Positions 26,494-36,186 of a stretch of 64,000 nucleotides of DNA are shown here, piece by piece. Each line of letters starts with the position of its first letter. Position 1 is the first letter of the stretch. The translations under genes were made by a program, and so were the position numbers. The stretch is from Rivularia sp. MS3. Its GTDB lineage: Bacteria > Cyanobacteriota > Cyanobacteriia > Cyanobacteriales > Nostocaceae. The stretch lies in NCBI GenBank assembly GCA_019192545.1, contig JAHCMI010000011.1, positions 62,001 to 126,000 of the forward strand, written 5' to 3'. Under the pieces are notes generated by a model that was not told the origin of the DNA, searched no databases, and worked only from the letters and a program-made list of their open reading frames with translations.

Positions 26494-29400
26494 ATGCCAA
26501 ACCCTAGCAAACCCAACGACATTATTCAACGTATCCTCAACAGAACTCAAGCCGATGATGATGTAGAAGCTTTGCGTCAATAGTTAAATAATGGGGGCAT
26601 TCAAAATATTCAAGCTCAAAACCTGCAAGTTGCTAAGTACAACATCAATATCGGAAAGGGAGACAACATTCATATTGTGATAAAACCTACCAGGGAATTG
26701 ATGCAGAAGCAATTAGAGAAGTAGCTCGTGCAGTAATTAATGGTTCTAACGCTACACAAATCCGCGAAGTTGTTCGTTCTATACTCAAAGAGGAGTTTCC
26801 CAAATTGTTTCAAGCAGAAAATTCTCAAAGTCTTTCGCGAAAAACCATTTTAGTATTAGCTTCAAGCCCTACAAATGAAGCGAGATTGAGACTAGATAAG
26901 GAATTGCGGGAAATAGATGAAGGTTTGCGAAGGTCACAGCATAGAGAGAAATTTAGTTTACAGCCAAAATTCGCTGTTCGTCCCGATGATTTACGTCGTG
27001 CTTTGTTAGATTTTAACCCCCCAATTGTTCACTTTTGCGGTCATGGTTCGGGTGAGAATGGCTTAATTTTAGAAAATGATGCTGGATTAGTGCAACTTGT
27101 CCCCACTCAAGCTTTAGCAAACTTATTTAAACGATTTGCAACGCGAGGACTTGAATGTGTAGTTCTCAACGCTTGTTATTCGGAAGTTCAAGCCAGCGCG
27201 ATCGCCGAACATATTGATTATGTAGTCGGAATGAATAGCGCTATTGGAGATGATGCAGCGATTAAATTTGCAGTTGGTTTTTATGATGAATTAGGTGCTG
27301 GTTGGTCGTTTGAAGATGCTTATAATGGTGGCTGTGATGCTATTGCATTACAAGGAATCCCAGAAGAAAATACCCCAGTATTCAAAAATCTAAAAAAAAA
27401 GTTCAATTAACGGCAATAAATCCGGTTGATGACTTGGTGCAACAAGTGCGTTCCCGTCTCCACAACAGTATCCAAAGCTTACACAGCACAATGCCATTAT
27501 GGGGAATCGATAATTGGGTACCTTTAGGAGATTTGTTTGTAGATGTAAATATTTTAGAAAAAACTAGCAGTAGCCGTAGGGCAGAATTAGATAACTTGTG
27601 GCAGGATTTTACCAAAGGTGAATCCAGCTACCGCAGTTTGGATCGGATTGGTTTGGGTAATCAACAGAAGCGCGTTTCCGGGTTGAGTGTGCTGGAGCGA
27701 GATAAAGATAAAAACTTGATGGTAGTAGGTAAACCGGGTTCGGGGAAAACCACATATCTACAAAAAATTGTTACCGAATGCAATAATGGAAAATTACAAG
27801 TGCAGAGAATACCCGTGTTGATAAAGCTGCGGGAATTTGTAGATGATGGACGTAAGTATGACTACAACTTGGAGCAATTTTTGGGACAACTTTGGCGGTT
27901 GAGTCATGCAGACATGGAATTGGTACTAAACCAGGGTAAAGCTTTGGTGTTGTTGGATGGCTTGGATGAGGTGACGGGGGAAGCAGGAAAGCAAATTACC
28001 AAAGAAATCAAGCGGTTTGAGCGTGTTTATCCCCAAGTGCTGATGATGGTGACTTGTCGGACGCAAAGCCAGGAATCACGGTTTGAGCGTTTTGATTATG
28101 TAGAGGTAGCGGATTTTAACTCCGAGCAGGTGCGGGCTTTTGCAGAGCATTGGTTTAGGACAGTCTGCGGGGATGCAAGGGAGAAACAAGCACGAGAATT
28201 TTTGGAGCAGTTGTTTCGGGAAGAAAATAAACCGATTCGGGAATTGGCGATTACACCGATATTGCTGAGTTTGACTTGTGCGGTATTCCAGCAAACAGGG
28301 AAATTTTACTCCAAGCGTTCCAAGCTATATGAGGAAGGGTTGGAATTATTGTTGGAGCAGTGGGATAAATCGCGGGAAGTGGAGCGGGATGAGGTTTATC
28401 GGGATTTGTCGGTGGAGCGAAAGTTGGAGTTGTTGAGTTATGTTGCGGTGAAAAAGTTCGAGCAAAAGCAGTATGTGTTGTTCGAGCAAGAGGAATTGGA
28501 GGGGTATATTGGGGAGTTTTTAGGGATTGAGCGATGGAAAAGTCAAAGGGTTTTGCGGGCAATAGCGTCTCAGCATGGGTTATTGATTGAGCGTTCATAT
28601 AGGGTTTGGTCGTTTTCGCATTTGACTTTTCAAGAGTATTTGGTGGCTAAGTGGTTTTGTGATAAACAAGATTGGGAAAGATTAGTGATTAGAAGTACCC
28701 AAAAATCATGGAGAGAAACATTTAAACTTGTATTTTCGTTACTTAAAAACGCAGATTATTTATCTATAAGAATGAAGTTATGGATTGATGAGTTAATCAT
28801 GATAGATGAAGAAATAAATATGTTTTTGAAATGGGTTGAACAAAAAAGTAAATCAGTGATAAATAATGATAAAAAATATAAATTAGTAGCGATAAAAGCT
28901 ATTTTGATAGCATTTATTCATGATTTAGAGGAAGACGCAAGTAAACACTTACTTACAAGTCTGGATTCAAATCTTAATTCTGAATACCAATTACTATATG
29001 ACTTAGTTTACGGATTTTTTTCTCGTCCTAATGATTCCACCTATGAATTTATAATTTTTTTAATAGTAAATCATTTTACAAATGGTTACTTCAACTCTCA
29101 TCTTTCAAAGGCTATTCTAACTAACAAGGATTGGCAACCAAATGATAAAATTGGATTCACAATGTATGCTGGTTCGTGTTTTTCTAGTGGTTACTTAGGA
29201 GCAATTTGTTCAAATTCCTACTTCAATAAATATATTTTTAATATATTACCACCATTTGAATATTATGTCGCAAAAGATGACCCTGGAGCTAGCTTAAGTT
29301 GGGGTTATCTTGATGATTGGTGGGCAGTTAACGACGATGATTGGAAGCGGCAAATGGCTTTTATATTGAAAGAAAACCGTTGTCTTGGCAATACTTGGAA

Positions 29401-29578
29401 GCCAAAGAAAAAACAGAATAATTTGCTACAGAAATACTATTATAGTAATAAGTTATTAATAGATTGTCTGAATAGCTGCTGTGAAGTTAATGAAAAAGTA
29501 CGCAAGACAATTGAAGAAACTCTATTCTTGCCCATTACAAAAATCGCAAAACGCAAACGCGAAAAACACACTGAGTAA
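26494..29578 (+). pseudogene. EAD-CHAT-NACHT conflict protein gene, broken by one stop and two frameshifts
   Basis: The reading frame can be followed through three lesions. An effector-associated-type N-domain ('NDIIQRILNRTQADDDVEALRQ') meets an in-frame TAG at 26581. It then continues as 'YNINIGKGDNIHI', and a one-base loss near 26677 shifts the frame to 'YQGIDAEAIREVARAV'. A CHAT caspase-like domain follows, with His in 'HFCGHGSG' (codon 27042) and Cys in 'LNACYSE' (codon 27174). At the A9 run 27392-27400 the frame shifts again to a NACHT NTPase with Walker A 'VGKPGSGKTT', Walker B 'LVLLDGLDEV' and 'SFSHLTFQEYLVAKW'. Intact relatives would be regulated-cell-death proteins. The NACHT part has no ATG near its beginning, supporting an original single protein. 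Confidence 0.8.
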
Positions 29579-30004
29579 TTAATATCCATATATCATTAGA
29601 TGAATATTCTAAAGATGAATATAGCATTAACCCATTTTTAGCATTTGGTAAAGGAAACGATTTAGATAAACGCCGTACAATAGTTAGCGCCACATCTATC
29701 GCATCAGTCAATACACAAGATACATCGAAGTAGAATGAGCGAATGGCTGTCAGCTTATAATTGCCAGTTATTGTTTCAGCCTTTTAGTTTACCCAAACTA
29801 AAAGCTTTTATTTGACTGATAGTAATACAGCTTACTTAAAAAAAATGGCAATCATAAATACAGTAATGTTTTTAAAATAATTATTATTTAAATCTATATA
29901 TTCACAAAACATATATGTATGTTTTATATCGCAATATTTTAAGCAAGAAGTTTTAATATTTATCTTGCTATTGCAGTAAGAATATATTTTAACTACTTAT
30001 TAAA
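29579..30004. other. Intergenic region with one hairpin
   Basis: About 426 bp of AT-rich DNA between the conflict gene and the potassium transporter. The only clear element is the hairpin at 29781-29804. The 5' part resembles decayed coding DNA but no frame can be supported. The promoter of the transporter should lie near the right end. Confidence 0.5.
29781..29810 (+). terminator. Terminator-like hairpin
   Basis: Perfect 10-bp stem CTTTTAGTTT (29781-29790) / AAACTAAAAG (29795-29804) with a 4-nt loop and a T-rich tail. The stem is AT-rich, so strength is uncertain. Confidence 0.5.
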
Positions 30005-31339
30005 ATGACAGCTACTCAGAAAATTTGCTTTGGTTTTTTGGCTGTTATTGCTGTAGGAACTATTCTACTAATAATGCCCTTTTCTACAGCTTCTGGTACC
30101 TGGAATAACCCAATTGTTGCTTTATTTACATCGGCTTCAGCAGTTTGTGTTGTTGGATTAACTGTAGTTGATACCGGAAGTTATTATTCTTTCTGGGGTC
30201 AGTTAATCATACTATTACTTATACAAATTGGCGGTTTGGGATACATGACGTTTACAACCTTCTTAATCATGTTGACCGGACGTAGATTTGATTTAAGGCA
30301 TAAAATGGCTATTCAACAAGCTTTAGATAGGCGAGAAATTGAAGGTAGTGGTAATATTATTCGCTCTATTATAGGAGTCACGTTATTTTTTGAAATTACG
30401 GGAATCTTTTTATTGCTATTAGTATTTATTCCAGATTTCGGATGGGATAGAGGAATGTGGCTGGCTATTTTTCATAGTGTTAGCGCTTGGAATAATGCAG
30501 GTTTTAGTTTATTCTCAAACAGTTTAGTTGACTACCAGTCATCGGTATTGTTGGTATTTGCAATTTCATCTTTAACTATTTTTGGTGGCATTGGTTATCA
30601 GGTTATATTAGAAATGTTTTTCTGGTTGCGCGACCGTTTACGTAGAAAACCGAGAAATATAGTATTATCTCTTGACTATAAAGTTGCAGTTAGTACAAGC
30701 ATTTTTCTGCTACTGTCTGGAACTGTTAGTTTCTTTTTTATAGAAATCAAAAATCCACAAACTCTAGGTAATTTGAGTTTTCCTACCCAAGTATTAGCAT
30801 CGTGGTTTCATTCAACGATGACCCGTTGTGCTGGCTTTAATAGCATTGATATAGGTCAAATGACTACTGCTGGTTTATTTGCCACAATGTTTTTTATGTT
30901 TATTGGCGCAAGTCCTGGAGGTACAGGAGGTGGTATGAAGACTACAACAATTAGAGTATTAACCAGTGCAACTAAATCTATTCTTCAAGGTAAAGAAGAA
31001 GTTTTGTTATATGAACGTCGTATTGCTGTATCTTTAATCCTGAAAGCAATTGGTGTCGCAGTTGGTTCGATTACAACTGTAGTTATTGGTATCGTTTTAA
31101 TTTCTCTAGTTGAGCCTGAATTAAACTTTATTCAGCTTCAATTTGAAGTTGTTGCAGCTTATTCTAGTGGGGGTATTTCAACTGGTATCACAAGCGGTCT
31201 TTCTACAGTTGCAAAGCTGATTTTGATTGTATTGATGTATTTTGGGCGAGTTGGGGTTTTACTTATAATGTCGGCTATACTCGGCGACCCTAAGCCCAGT
31301 AAAATGCATTATCCAGAGGAAGATTTATTGGTTGGTTAG
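30005..31339 (+). CDS. ktrB: KtrB/TrkH-family potassium uptake channel subunit
   Basis: The 444-aa integral membrane protein belongs to the Trk/Ktr superfamily of four repeated helix-pore-helix units. Selectivity-filter-like stretches are visible: 'SAVCVVGLTVVDTG' (about 45-58), 'SAWNNAGFSLF' (about 159-169), 'TMTRCAGFNSID' (about 269-280) and 'SSGGISTGITSGLS' (about 385-398). The intramembrane loop 'GASPGGTGGGMKTTT' (about 302-316) is typical of KtrB. The protein needs a cytoplasmic RCK subunit (KtrA), which is not adjacent here. It would bring in K+ for osmoadaptation. The length is normal for KtrB. Confidence 0.9.
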   Translation: MTATQKICFGFLAVIAVGTILLIMPFSTASGTWNNPIVALFTSASAVCVVGLTVVDTGSYYSFWGQLIILLLIQIGGLGYMTFTTFLIMLTGRRFDLRHKMAIQQALDRREIEGSGNIIRSIIGVTLFFEITGIFLLLLVFIPDFGWDRGMWLAIFHSVSAWNNAGFSLFSNSLVDYQSSVLLVFAISSLTIFGGIGYQVILEMFFWLRDRLRRKPRNIVLSLDYKVAVSTSIFLLLSGTVSFFFIEIKNPQTLGNLSFPTQVLASWFHSTMTRCAGFNSIDIGQMTTAGLFATMFFMFIGASPGGTGGGMKTTTIRVLTSATKSILQGKEEVLLYERRIAVSLILKAIGVAVGSITTVVIGIVLISLVEPELNFIQLQFEVVAAYSSGGISTGITSGLSTVAKLILIVLMYFGRVGVLLIMSAILGDPKPSKMHYPEEDLLVG

Positions 31340-31439
31340 GTAAACCTATAATCGTCTTACCAATTAAAGCGACCTGATTATGTTTACGTATAGTGTACAA
31401 GCACTTATTTTTGTTAATATCCCACCTATATTTTGATTG

Positions 31440-31600
31440 TTCCGTCTTCCATTGAAATATTTTGCTCACCCTCACCGTGTTTCCGATGAGTGCTAGGGGA
31501 AATTGAGAGTAATACACTTCCCCCTAGCACCTGCTGATTATTAGCTAAGAGTGTATTTGAATCATTTGATAAAAACGAATTATATTTCTGGTAATCGATA
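31440..31600 (-). pseudogene. Second remnant of the repeat-containing protein
   Basis: The minus strand reads 'SFLSNDSNTLLANNQQVLGGS' then 'ISPSTHRKHGEG', the same unit seen in the remnant at 6.4-6.9 kb. The hairpin repeat (31490-31530) lies in it. Only about 50 codons remain. The 300 bp between the transporter and the cupin fragment holds nothing else. Confidence 0.5.
31490..31530. repeat. Dispersed hairpin repeat, copy C
   Basis: Arms GTGCTAGGGGAA (31490-31501) and TTCCCCCTAGCAC (31518-31530), with one extra C in the second arm. The flanks match those of the two copies at 6.6-6.75 kb. Confidence 0.7.
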
Positions 31601-31679
31601 CTTAGTTTATGTCTAATTTATGCAGAAAGTGAAAGAAGAGGGATATGATACCTGAGATTATTTCTCTTCACAGTAGATT

Positions 31680-32040
31680 TCAAAGTCTTTGCACTAAATG
31701 CCGCAATTTTTGTTCTCTATCTTTACTCAATATGGTTTCTAACCAAGCCTTGATAATATGCGGAGCAGTCATTAAAGCATCGAGATATAAACGCCATTTA
31801 TTCCAAGAAGTTATTGCTCTGGTTAAAGGGAAAACGTGCCAAAAACGATTAATCGAACATACAACTCCATCACCATTACAAGTTACTTTATGCCACCATC
31901 CAGCGGGAATAAACAGAATATCGCCTTGCTTGATAATTACTTCGTAACGATGGGAAAGTGCCTGGCATTGTTGACAGACTAACTTGCAAATCTTGTTCGG
32001 GTACATCGTAGCGCATATTCGTGGTCAGCAACTTTAGTAC
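31680..32040 (-). pseudogene. Truncated cupin-like (JmjC-type) gene
   Basis: The frame 31680-32006 encodes 'EVIIKQGDILFIPAGWWHKV', the C-terminal half of a cupin-like/JmjC hydroxylase-type domain with a His typical of the metal site. The preceding part, 'MRYDVPEQDLQV', is in another frame; the two join near 31978. The N-terminal half is missing because the hemerythrin fragment starts at about 32041 in the opposite direction. The gene is a remnant. Confidence 0.6.
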
Positions 32041-32451
32041 CACCTTCATATTACAGAACTTTTGCAAAGCGACAATCCGCAGAAAATTCAAGAATACTTT
32101 GGTCAAATTTACAAAGATTTGACCGCTCATGCAGAAGCTGAAGAGGAAGTAGTATATCCAAGAATACGTGCTTTCTACAGTGAAAGCGATACTCAAGAAT
32201 TATATTCAGAACAAGCTGAAATGAAAGTGCAATTAGACGAAATCAAGTCTACTAATCCCTCTTCACCTCAATTCAAAGACAAAATCAAGCAGTAAATGGA
32301 TGCAGTAGGCGACCATATGCGTCAAGAAGAAAGTACAATGTTTGCTGCAATTCGTAATAATCTAAGCAGCCAAGAAAGCGAGCAATTAGCTACTCAGTTT
32401 AAATCTGCTAAAACTCGCATTCAACAAAAGATGGGTGTAGTCAGTCAATAA
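32041..32451 (+). pseudogene. Hemerythrin HHE-domain gene, 5' truncated with internal stop
   Basis: The translation 'HITELLQSDNPQKIQEYFGQIYKDLTAHAEAEEEVVYP' is the HHE cation-binding repeat, with the H-x-E ligand pattern. It ends early at TAA 32293-32295 and resumes in the same frame with 'MDAVGDHMRQEESTMFAAI', the second part of the same domain. The first helix and start codon are lost at the junction with the cupin remnant. Intact relatives bind di-iron and handle oxygen or stress signals. Both halves could be translated separately, but a functional product is unlikely. Confidence 0.7.
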
Positions 32452-32508
32452 TTATAGGTTTTTAGGGCTACTCAATTAAATGTAGTAGCCTTAAGCCATG
32501 TAAATAAG

Positions 32509-32533
32509 CCTCTTCCTAAATTTCAGGAAGAGG
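32509..32533. terminator. Hairpin between convergent genes
   Basis: Perfect 9-bp stem CCTCTTCCT (32509-32517) / AGGAAGAGG (32525-32533). It lies between the hemerythrin remnant and the minus-strand zinc-ribbon gene. A weaker hairpin GGCTACT/AGTAGCC lies just to its left near 32466-32490. Confidence 0.5.
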
Positions 32534-32545
32534 TTAATAATAAAA

Positions 32546-32848
32546 TTAACATTGATTGATATTAGGCATTTCTTGCCAACATCTTCGACAAAATAAATAC
32601 ATTTCTTTTTCACGAATGCAATTGAGTAATGTATCCCCACAACAAGGACAACACTGATTGCTGAATGTTTCTTGACCTAAGATTCCTCTATCTTGTAGAG
32701 TTTTAGACTTATTTATATGATTACTACGATTCAAAGTAGAATTATCTTTTTCATTATCATTATTTACTTCTAACTTTTCTAACTTCTGCTGTTTTTTAGA
32801 TTGAAGATAATTTATCTCTGGCTCTTCTTGTGTTTGTGAATAAAACAT
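32546..32848 (-). CDS. Small zinc-ribbon-like protein
   Basis: A 100-aa protein with a polar, Lys/Asn/Gln-rich N-terminal half and a C-terminal Cys cluster 'CCPCCGDTLLNCIREKEMYLFCRRCWQEMPN'. The CPxCG ... CRRC pairs fit a treble-clef or zinc-ribbon fold. Cyanobacterial genomes carry many such small zinc-ribbon proteins of unknown role. No membrane segment. It is preceded by a 177-bp AT-rich gap. Confidence 0.6.
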   Translation of the reverse strand: MFYSQTQEEPEINYLQSKKQQKLEKLEVNNDNEKDNSTLNRSNHINKSKTLQDRGILGQETFSNQCCPCCGDTLLNCIREKEMYLFCRRCWQEMPNINQC

Positions 32849-33025
32849 TTGCTTGTACTTCTAACTGAATATTTTCTATTGTTAAAATTTGATAAATATG
32901 ATTTTTATTAGTATATTTTAGTAATTATTTAGTATTTTAAATAAATCTCTAATCACTATTAATTTATATTTATTTAATAATTATACATAACAAGTTCTAA
33001 AACAGGCATCCTACTAACGAATTAT

Positions 33026-34081
33026 TTATTTACTGCGAATACTCATCTTACGATTATCAGGCTTCCAATCATTGAGAATATCTTTTACCAAAAGTTCTCT
33101 TAACCAAACTTGAGAAACAACCACCAATGGTAAAGCTAAAAACAAACCTAATAAACCAAAAAAGACAGCAAAAGCTACTTGCGATAATAAAGTAATCGCT
33201 GGCAATAAAGATACTTCTCGCTTCATTACCAATGGGGTCAGAATATTACTTTCAGTTTGCTGAATTAGTATGTAGAGAACTATTACAGCCAAAGCTTTCC
33301 AAGGTACGACAGTTAAAGCCATCGCAGCAGGAGGTATCACGCTCAAAGTTGGTCCTAAATTCGGGATAAATGTTAAAAAACCTGCCAATATAGCATTAAC
33401 GAAAGGTAAAGGAATTCCCAAAAAAAATAAACCAATAAAACTCAATATTGTAATAACCGTCATATTAAATACAACCCCAATAAACCAACCTACTAAAGAT
33501 TGTTCGCATTGAGTAAGAATCGACGAAGCACGGGAACGGTAAAATCCGGGAAACAGTAATAAAAAAACCTGTCTGTAAGCGGAAGGATTAGCTAAAAGCA
33601 TAATGGTGACAACAATTACCAATAGCAAATTCAATACGAAGTCAAGAGAGTTAGAAAAAACCTTAAAAAAGCCACCAAACCAATTAGAATCTGAACTAAG
33701 TAATTGTTTCCAAAAATTTTGTAAACTACCAATATCGGTAAGTAACTGTCCGGGAATTATATTTTGCAGCCAACTGTAACCATCTCTTAATTGTTTAAAT
33801 CCTTGATTAACTAAATTGCTAGATTGCGGTATTTTATCAACAATAGACGGTACAATAATTGCAGCGATTCCAATAAATACTGTTAATATCATAACAATTG
33901 AGATAGCAACAGCAAATCCCCGTTTCATATTAAGACGAGACTGAATTATTTTCACCAATCTATTAATAACTGTTGCAAAAGCTATCGCCGTAAATCCTAA
34001 CAATAGTACTTGTCTTATCTGCCATAAAATATACAAAACAACTGCAAACAATAGGAAGCCAATCAGTTTTCCGAAGCGCAC
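33026..34081 (-). CDS. AI-2E/PerM-family permease
   Basis: The 351-aa protein has about eight membrane segments: two at the N-terminus (about 5-45), one near 60-80, and a C-terminal bundle (about 145-335) with 'FVNAILAGFLTFIPNLGPTLSVIPPA' (about 226-251), the conserved motif of the family. A soluble loop lies at about 85-145. Members export signals or ions; some act as Na+/H+ antiporters, so the substrate cannot be named. The start is GTG at 34081. The next gene upstream (lipid kinase) is in the same direction with a 104-bp gap. Confidence 0.85.
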   Translation of the reverse strand: MRFGKLIGFLLFAVVLYILWQIRQVLLLGFTAIAFATVINRLVKIIQSRLNMKRGFAVAISIVMILTVFIGIAAIIVPSIVDKIPQSSNLVNQGFKQLRDGYSWLQNIIPGQLLTDIGSLQNFWKQLLSSDSNWFGGFFKVFSNSLDFVLNLLLVIVVTIMLLANPSAYRQVFLLLFPGFYRSRASSILTQCEQSLVGWFIGVVFNMTVITILSFIGLFFLGIPLPFVNAILAGFLTFIPNLGPTLSVIPPAAMALTVVPWKALAVIVLYILIQQTESNILTPLVMKREVSLLPAITLLSQVAFAVFFGLLGLFLALPLVVVSQVWLRELLVKDILNDWKPDNRKMSIRSK

Positions 34082-34185
34082 ATTAAACCTCTACTATTTA
34101 GTTCAAAATTATGTTTATAACTATTCAACTAATCTAAAATAATTATCTCATAAATTAAACTTGTAAATCGGATAAATGCTCTAAA

Positions 34186-35103
34186 TTATGAGACATCTTT
34201 TTTTCCCGATTGCATCGGTACAATCACTTGTAACCCATTTTGAATGCACTCTACTTCTAAAGGTGTATATCCAATCATTTCACCATCCAATACAATTTTT
34301 TGTGGTGGATTAGTTTTAATTTTTATATTCTTTGTTCGTAAATAACTGATATCATCGCGTTTAGCTTCATTTCTCCTTAAACCAGTTTGCAACAAATGAT
34401 AAGAAGCAGCAAACGCCGATTTCCATGTATCGGATGAAATGATAGTAACATCAAGTAACCCATCGTCATAAATAATATTTGGCGGACCTTGAGCTAATAT
34501 CGATGTTATTGGTGCTGCATTTGCTACAGTTATAGCCCCAGCAGAAACGTGAATTTTCTCGTCATCTGTTTCAATTTCAGCTTCAAATATTTCAAATTCC
34601 CGAAGTTGCTTTAACCCAGAAGCTAAATAAGCTAAAGCACCCCAGTCTTGTTTTGCTTCTTGAGTAGTATTTTCAACAGTTTCTGCTTCAAAACCGATTC
34701 CAGCTAGCAACATCATTAATCTACCGTTGCATCTACCAATATCAATTCGTCTAGTGTTACCAGATAAAATCGTTTCGCAAGCTTCCTCCAAAGTCTCTGG
34801 AATACCCAAAGCAGAAGCAAAAGCATTAACAGTCCCTCTCGGTATTACTCCTAAAGATATATTTGTCTCACCTAACGTTTTAGCTGTTTTGGAAACGGTA
34901 CCGTCACCACCAGCAGCGATTATGATTTCAAAATCTTTATTTACAGCTTCTTGACCTAATTTATCTGCACCTTTTTCCCTTGTAGTAAGCTGAATGTCTA
35001 AATCAAGTTGAGGAGATAAAAGTTCCTTTATCCTCTTCAACTCTTCCTGGAAATTATTTGAACCAGTAACGGGATTAAAAATTAGACAAGCTTTTCGACG
35101 CAT
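34186..35103 (-). CDS. YegS/DagK-family lipid kinase
   Basis: About 305 aa from the ATG at 35103; the upstream frame begins at a weak TTG. The diacylglycerol-kinase catalytic signature is visible: 'CLIFNPVTGSNN' (about 5-16), 'IIAAGGDGTVSKTA' (about 61-74, the GGDGT loop) and 'LGVIPRGTVNAFA' (about 82-94). The C-terminal domain contains 'DDGLLDVTIIS' (about 210-220), also conserved. It would phosphorylate diacylglycerol or a sphingoid-like lipid at the membrane. No partner gene defines its lipid. Confidence 0.85.
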   Translation of the reverse strand: MRRKACLIFNPVTGSNNFQEELKRIKELLSPQLDLDIQLTTREKGADKLGQEAVNKDFEIIIAAGGDGTVSKTAKTLGETNISLGVIPRGTVNAFASALGIPETLEEACETILSGNTRRIDIGRCNGRLMMLLAGIGFEAETVENTTQEAKQDWGALAYLASGLKQLREFEIFEAEIETDDEKIHVSAGAITVANAAPITSILAQGPPNIIYDDGLLDVTIISSDTWKSAFAASYHLLQTGLRRNEAKRDDISYLRTKNIKIKTNPPQKIVLDGEMIGYTPLEVECIQNGLQVIVPMQSGKKDVS

Positions 35104-35574
35104 AGTAAATTGTTGCGGCTTACCAAAATATAATTTTTCAAAATGATTCAATATCTATCAATACTGTAAAATTATTAGAAAAAATATATCTAGCTTTGGG
35201 GGTAGTTTAATTTGAATGATATAGTCAAGTTGATGGATATAGATGTAAGTAAATATTGATACAAGCCATCAATACACTATTTAAGTTTATCTATTTCGCT
35301 ACAAAATAAGTGATTATTCTACAAATTAACTAGTGGATTATTATCCTATCTGTATTTTGAACTTTAATGGTTTTTAGATTCTGTTTTACGCAATATTTAC
35401 AGGGTAAATCTCCTTTAACTTATATATGTCTGATGATTCTGTCTTACTGTCGAGTTCAAAAAAATTTAATGTATCAGACCAGAATTATATATGAAGGAAT
35501 ATCACCTACGATTGATTTTTCTCAAAGATTAATATGTTGAAATTGAGAGAGTAGAAGAAAAAAGAAAGTGAATT
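35104..35574. other. Intergenic region upstream of dps
   Basis: About 470 bp of AT-rich DNA between divergent genes. It should hold promoters for the lipid kinase and the Dps gene. No gene, clear hairpin or recognisable operator is seen. Confidence 0.5.
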
Positions 35575-36108
35575 ATGCGTAGCATTAGTATTGGTCTAAC
35601 CGAAGAACAACGAAAAGGCGTTTGCGAACTCTTGAACAAGGATTTAGCTGACGCTTATTTATTGTTGGTTAAAACCAAAAAGTACCACTGGGATGTTGTT
35701 GGACCTCAGTTCCGTACTCTACATGAACTGTGGGAAGAACACTATGAAGCTTTAACCATGAACATCGACTCCATTGCCGAGCGCGTTCGTGCTTTGGGTT
35801 TCTTCCCTGTAAGTACTATGGAAGGATTTCTAAAACTAACATCTTTGAGAGAAAGTTCTGAAAATCTACCTTTAGCTACTCAAATGGTATCTAATTTGGC
35901 AGATGACCACGAACAAGTTATCCGTAACTTACGCGAGCATATCGATAAATCTAGCTCGGATTTCCATGATGAAGGTACTGCTGATTTTCTTACTGGATTG
36001 ATGGAAGAACATGAAGAAATGGCTTGGATGTTGCGCTCTTTTATTGAAGGAGAATCTTTACAAGCAGACGGTCGAGCAACTTCTCAAACAGCTGTAAGCG
36101 TTAATTAA
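35575..36108 (+). CDS. dps: Dps-family ferritin-like protein, copy 1
   Basis: The 177-aa protein belongs to the DpsA branch of DNA-protection ferritins, which form 12-mers that oxidise iron with peroxide and store it. The ferroxidase-site signature is 'KTKKYHWDVVGPQFRTLHELWEEHY' in part (about 33-57): the His of YHWDV and the Asp/Glu ligands at the dimer interface. 'DFLTGLMEEHEEMAWMLRSF' follows (about 137-156). A second copy lies at 61401-61934 on the minus strand and differs at about 20 residues. The next gene is a stress-type SDR 78 bp downstream on the same strand. Confidence 0.92.
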   Translation: MRSISIGLTEEQRKGVCELLNKDLADAYLLLVKTKKYHWDVVGPQFRTLHELWEEHYEALTMNIDSIAERVRALGFFPVSTMEGFLKLTSLRESSENLPLATQMVSNLADDHEQVIRNLREHIDKSSSDFHDEGTADFLTGLMEEHEEMAWMLRSFIEGESLQADGRATSQTAVSVN

Positions 36109-36186
36109 TCTTGTAATCGCTTCGATTTTAAAAACAGTCTTTGAGAAAGATTAACTGTAACTAATAAACAAGGAGAAAGAATTAAC

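Noticed and set aside
28076-28598. Minus-strand ORFs inside the NACHT region
   Set aside because: Low-complexity Thr/Pro-rich shadows of the plus-strand NACHT frame.
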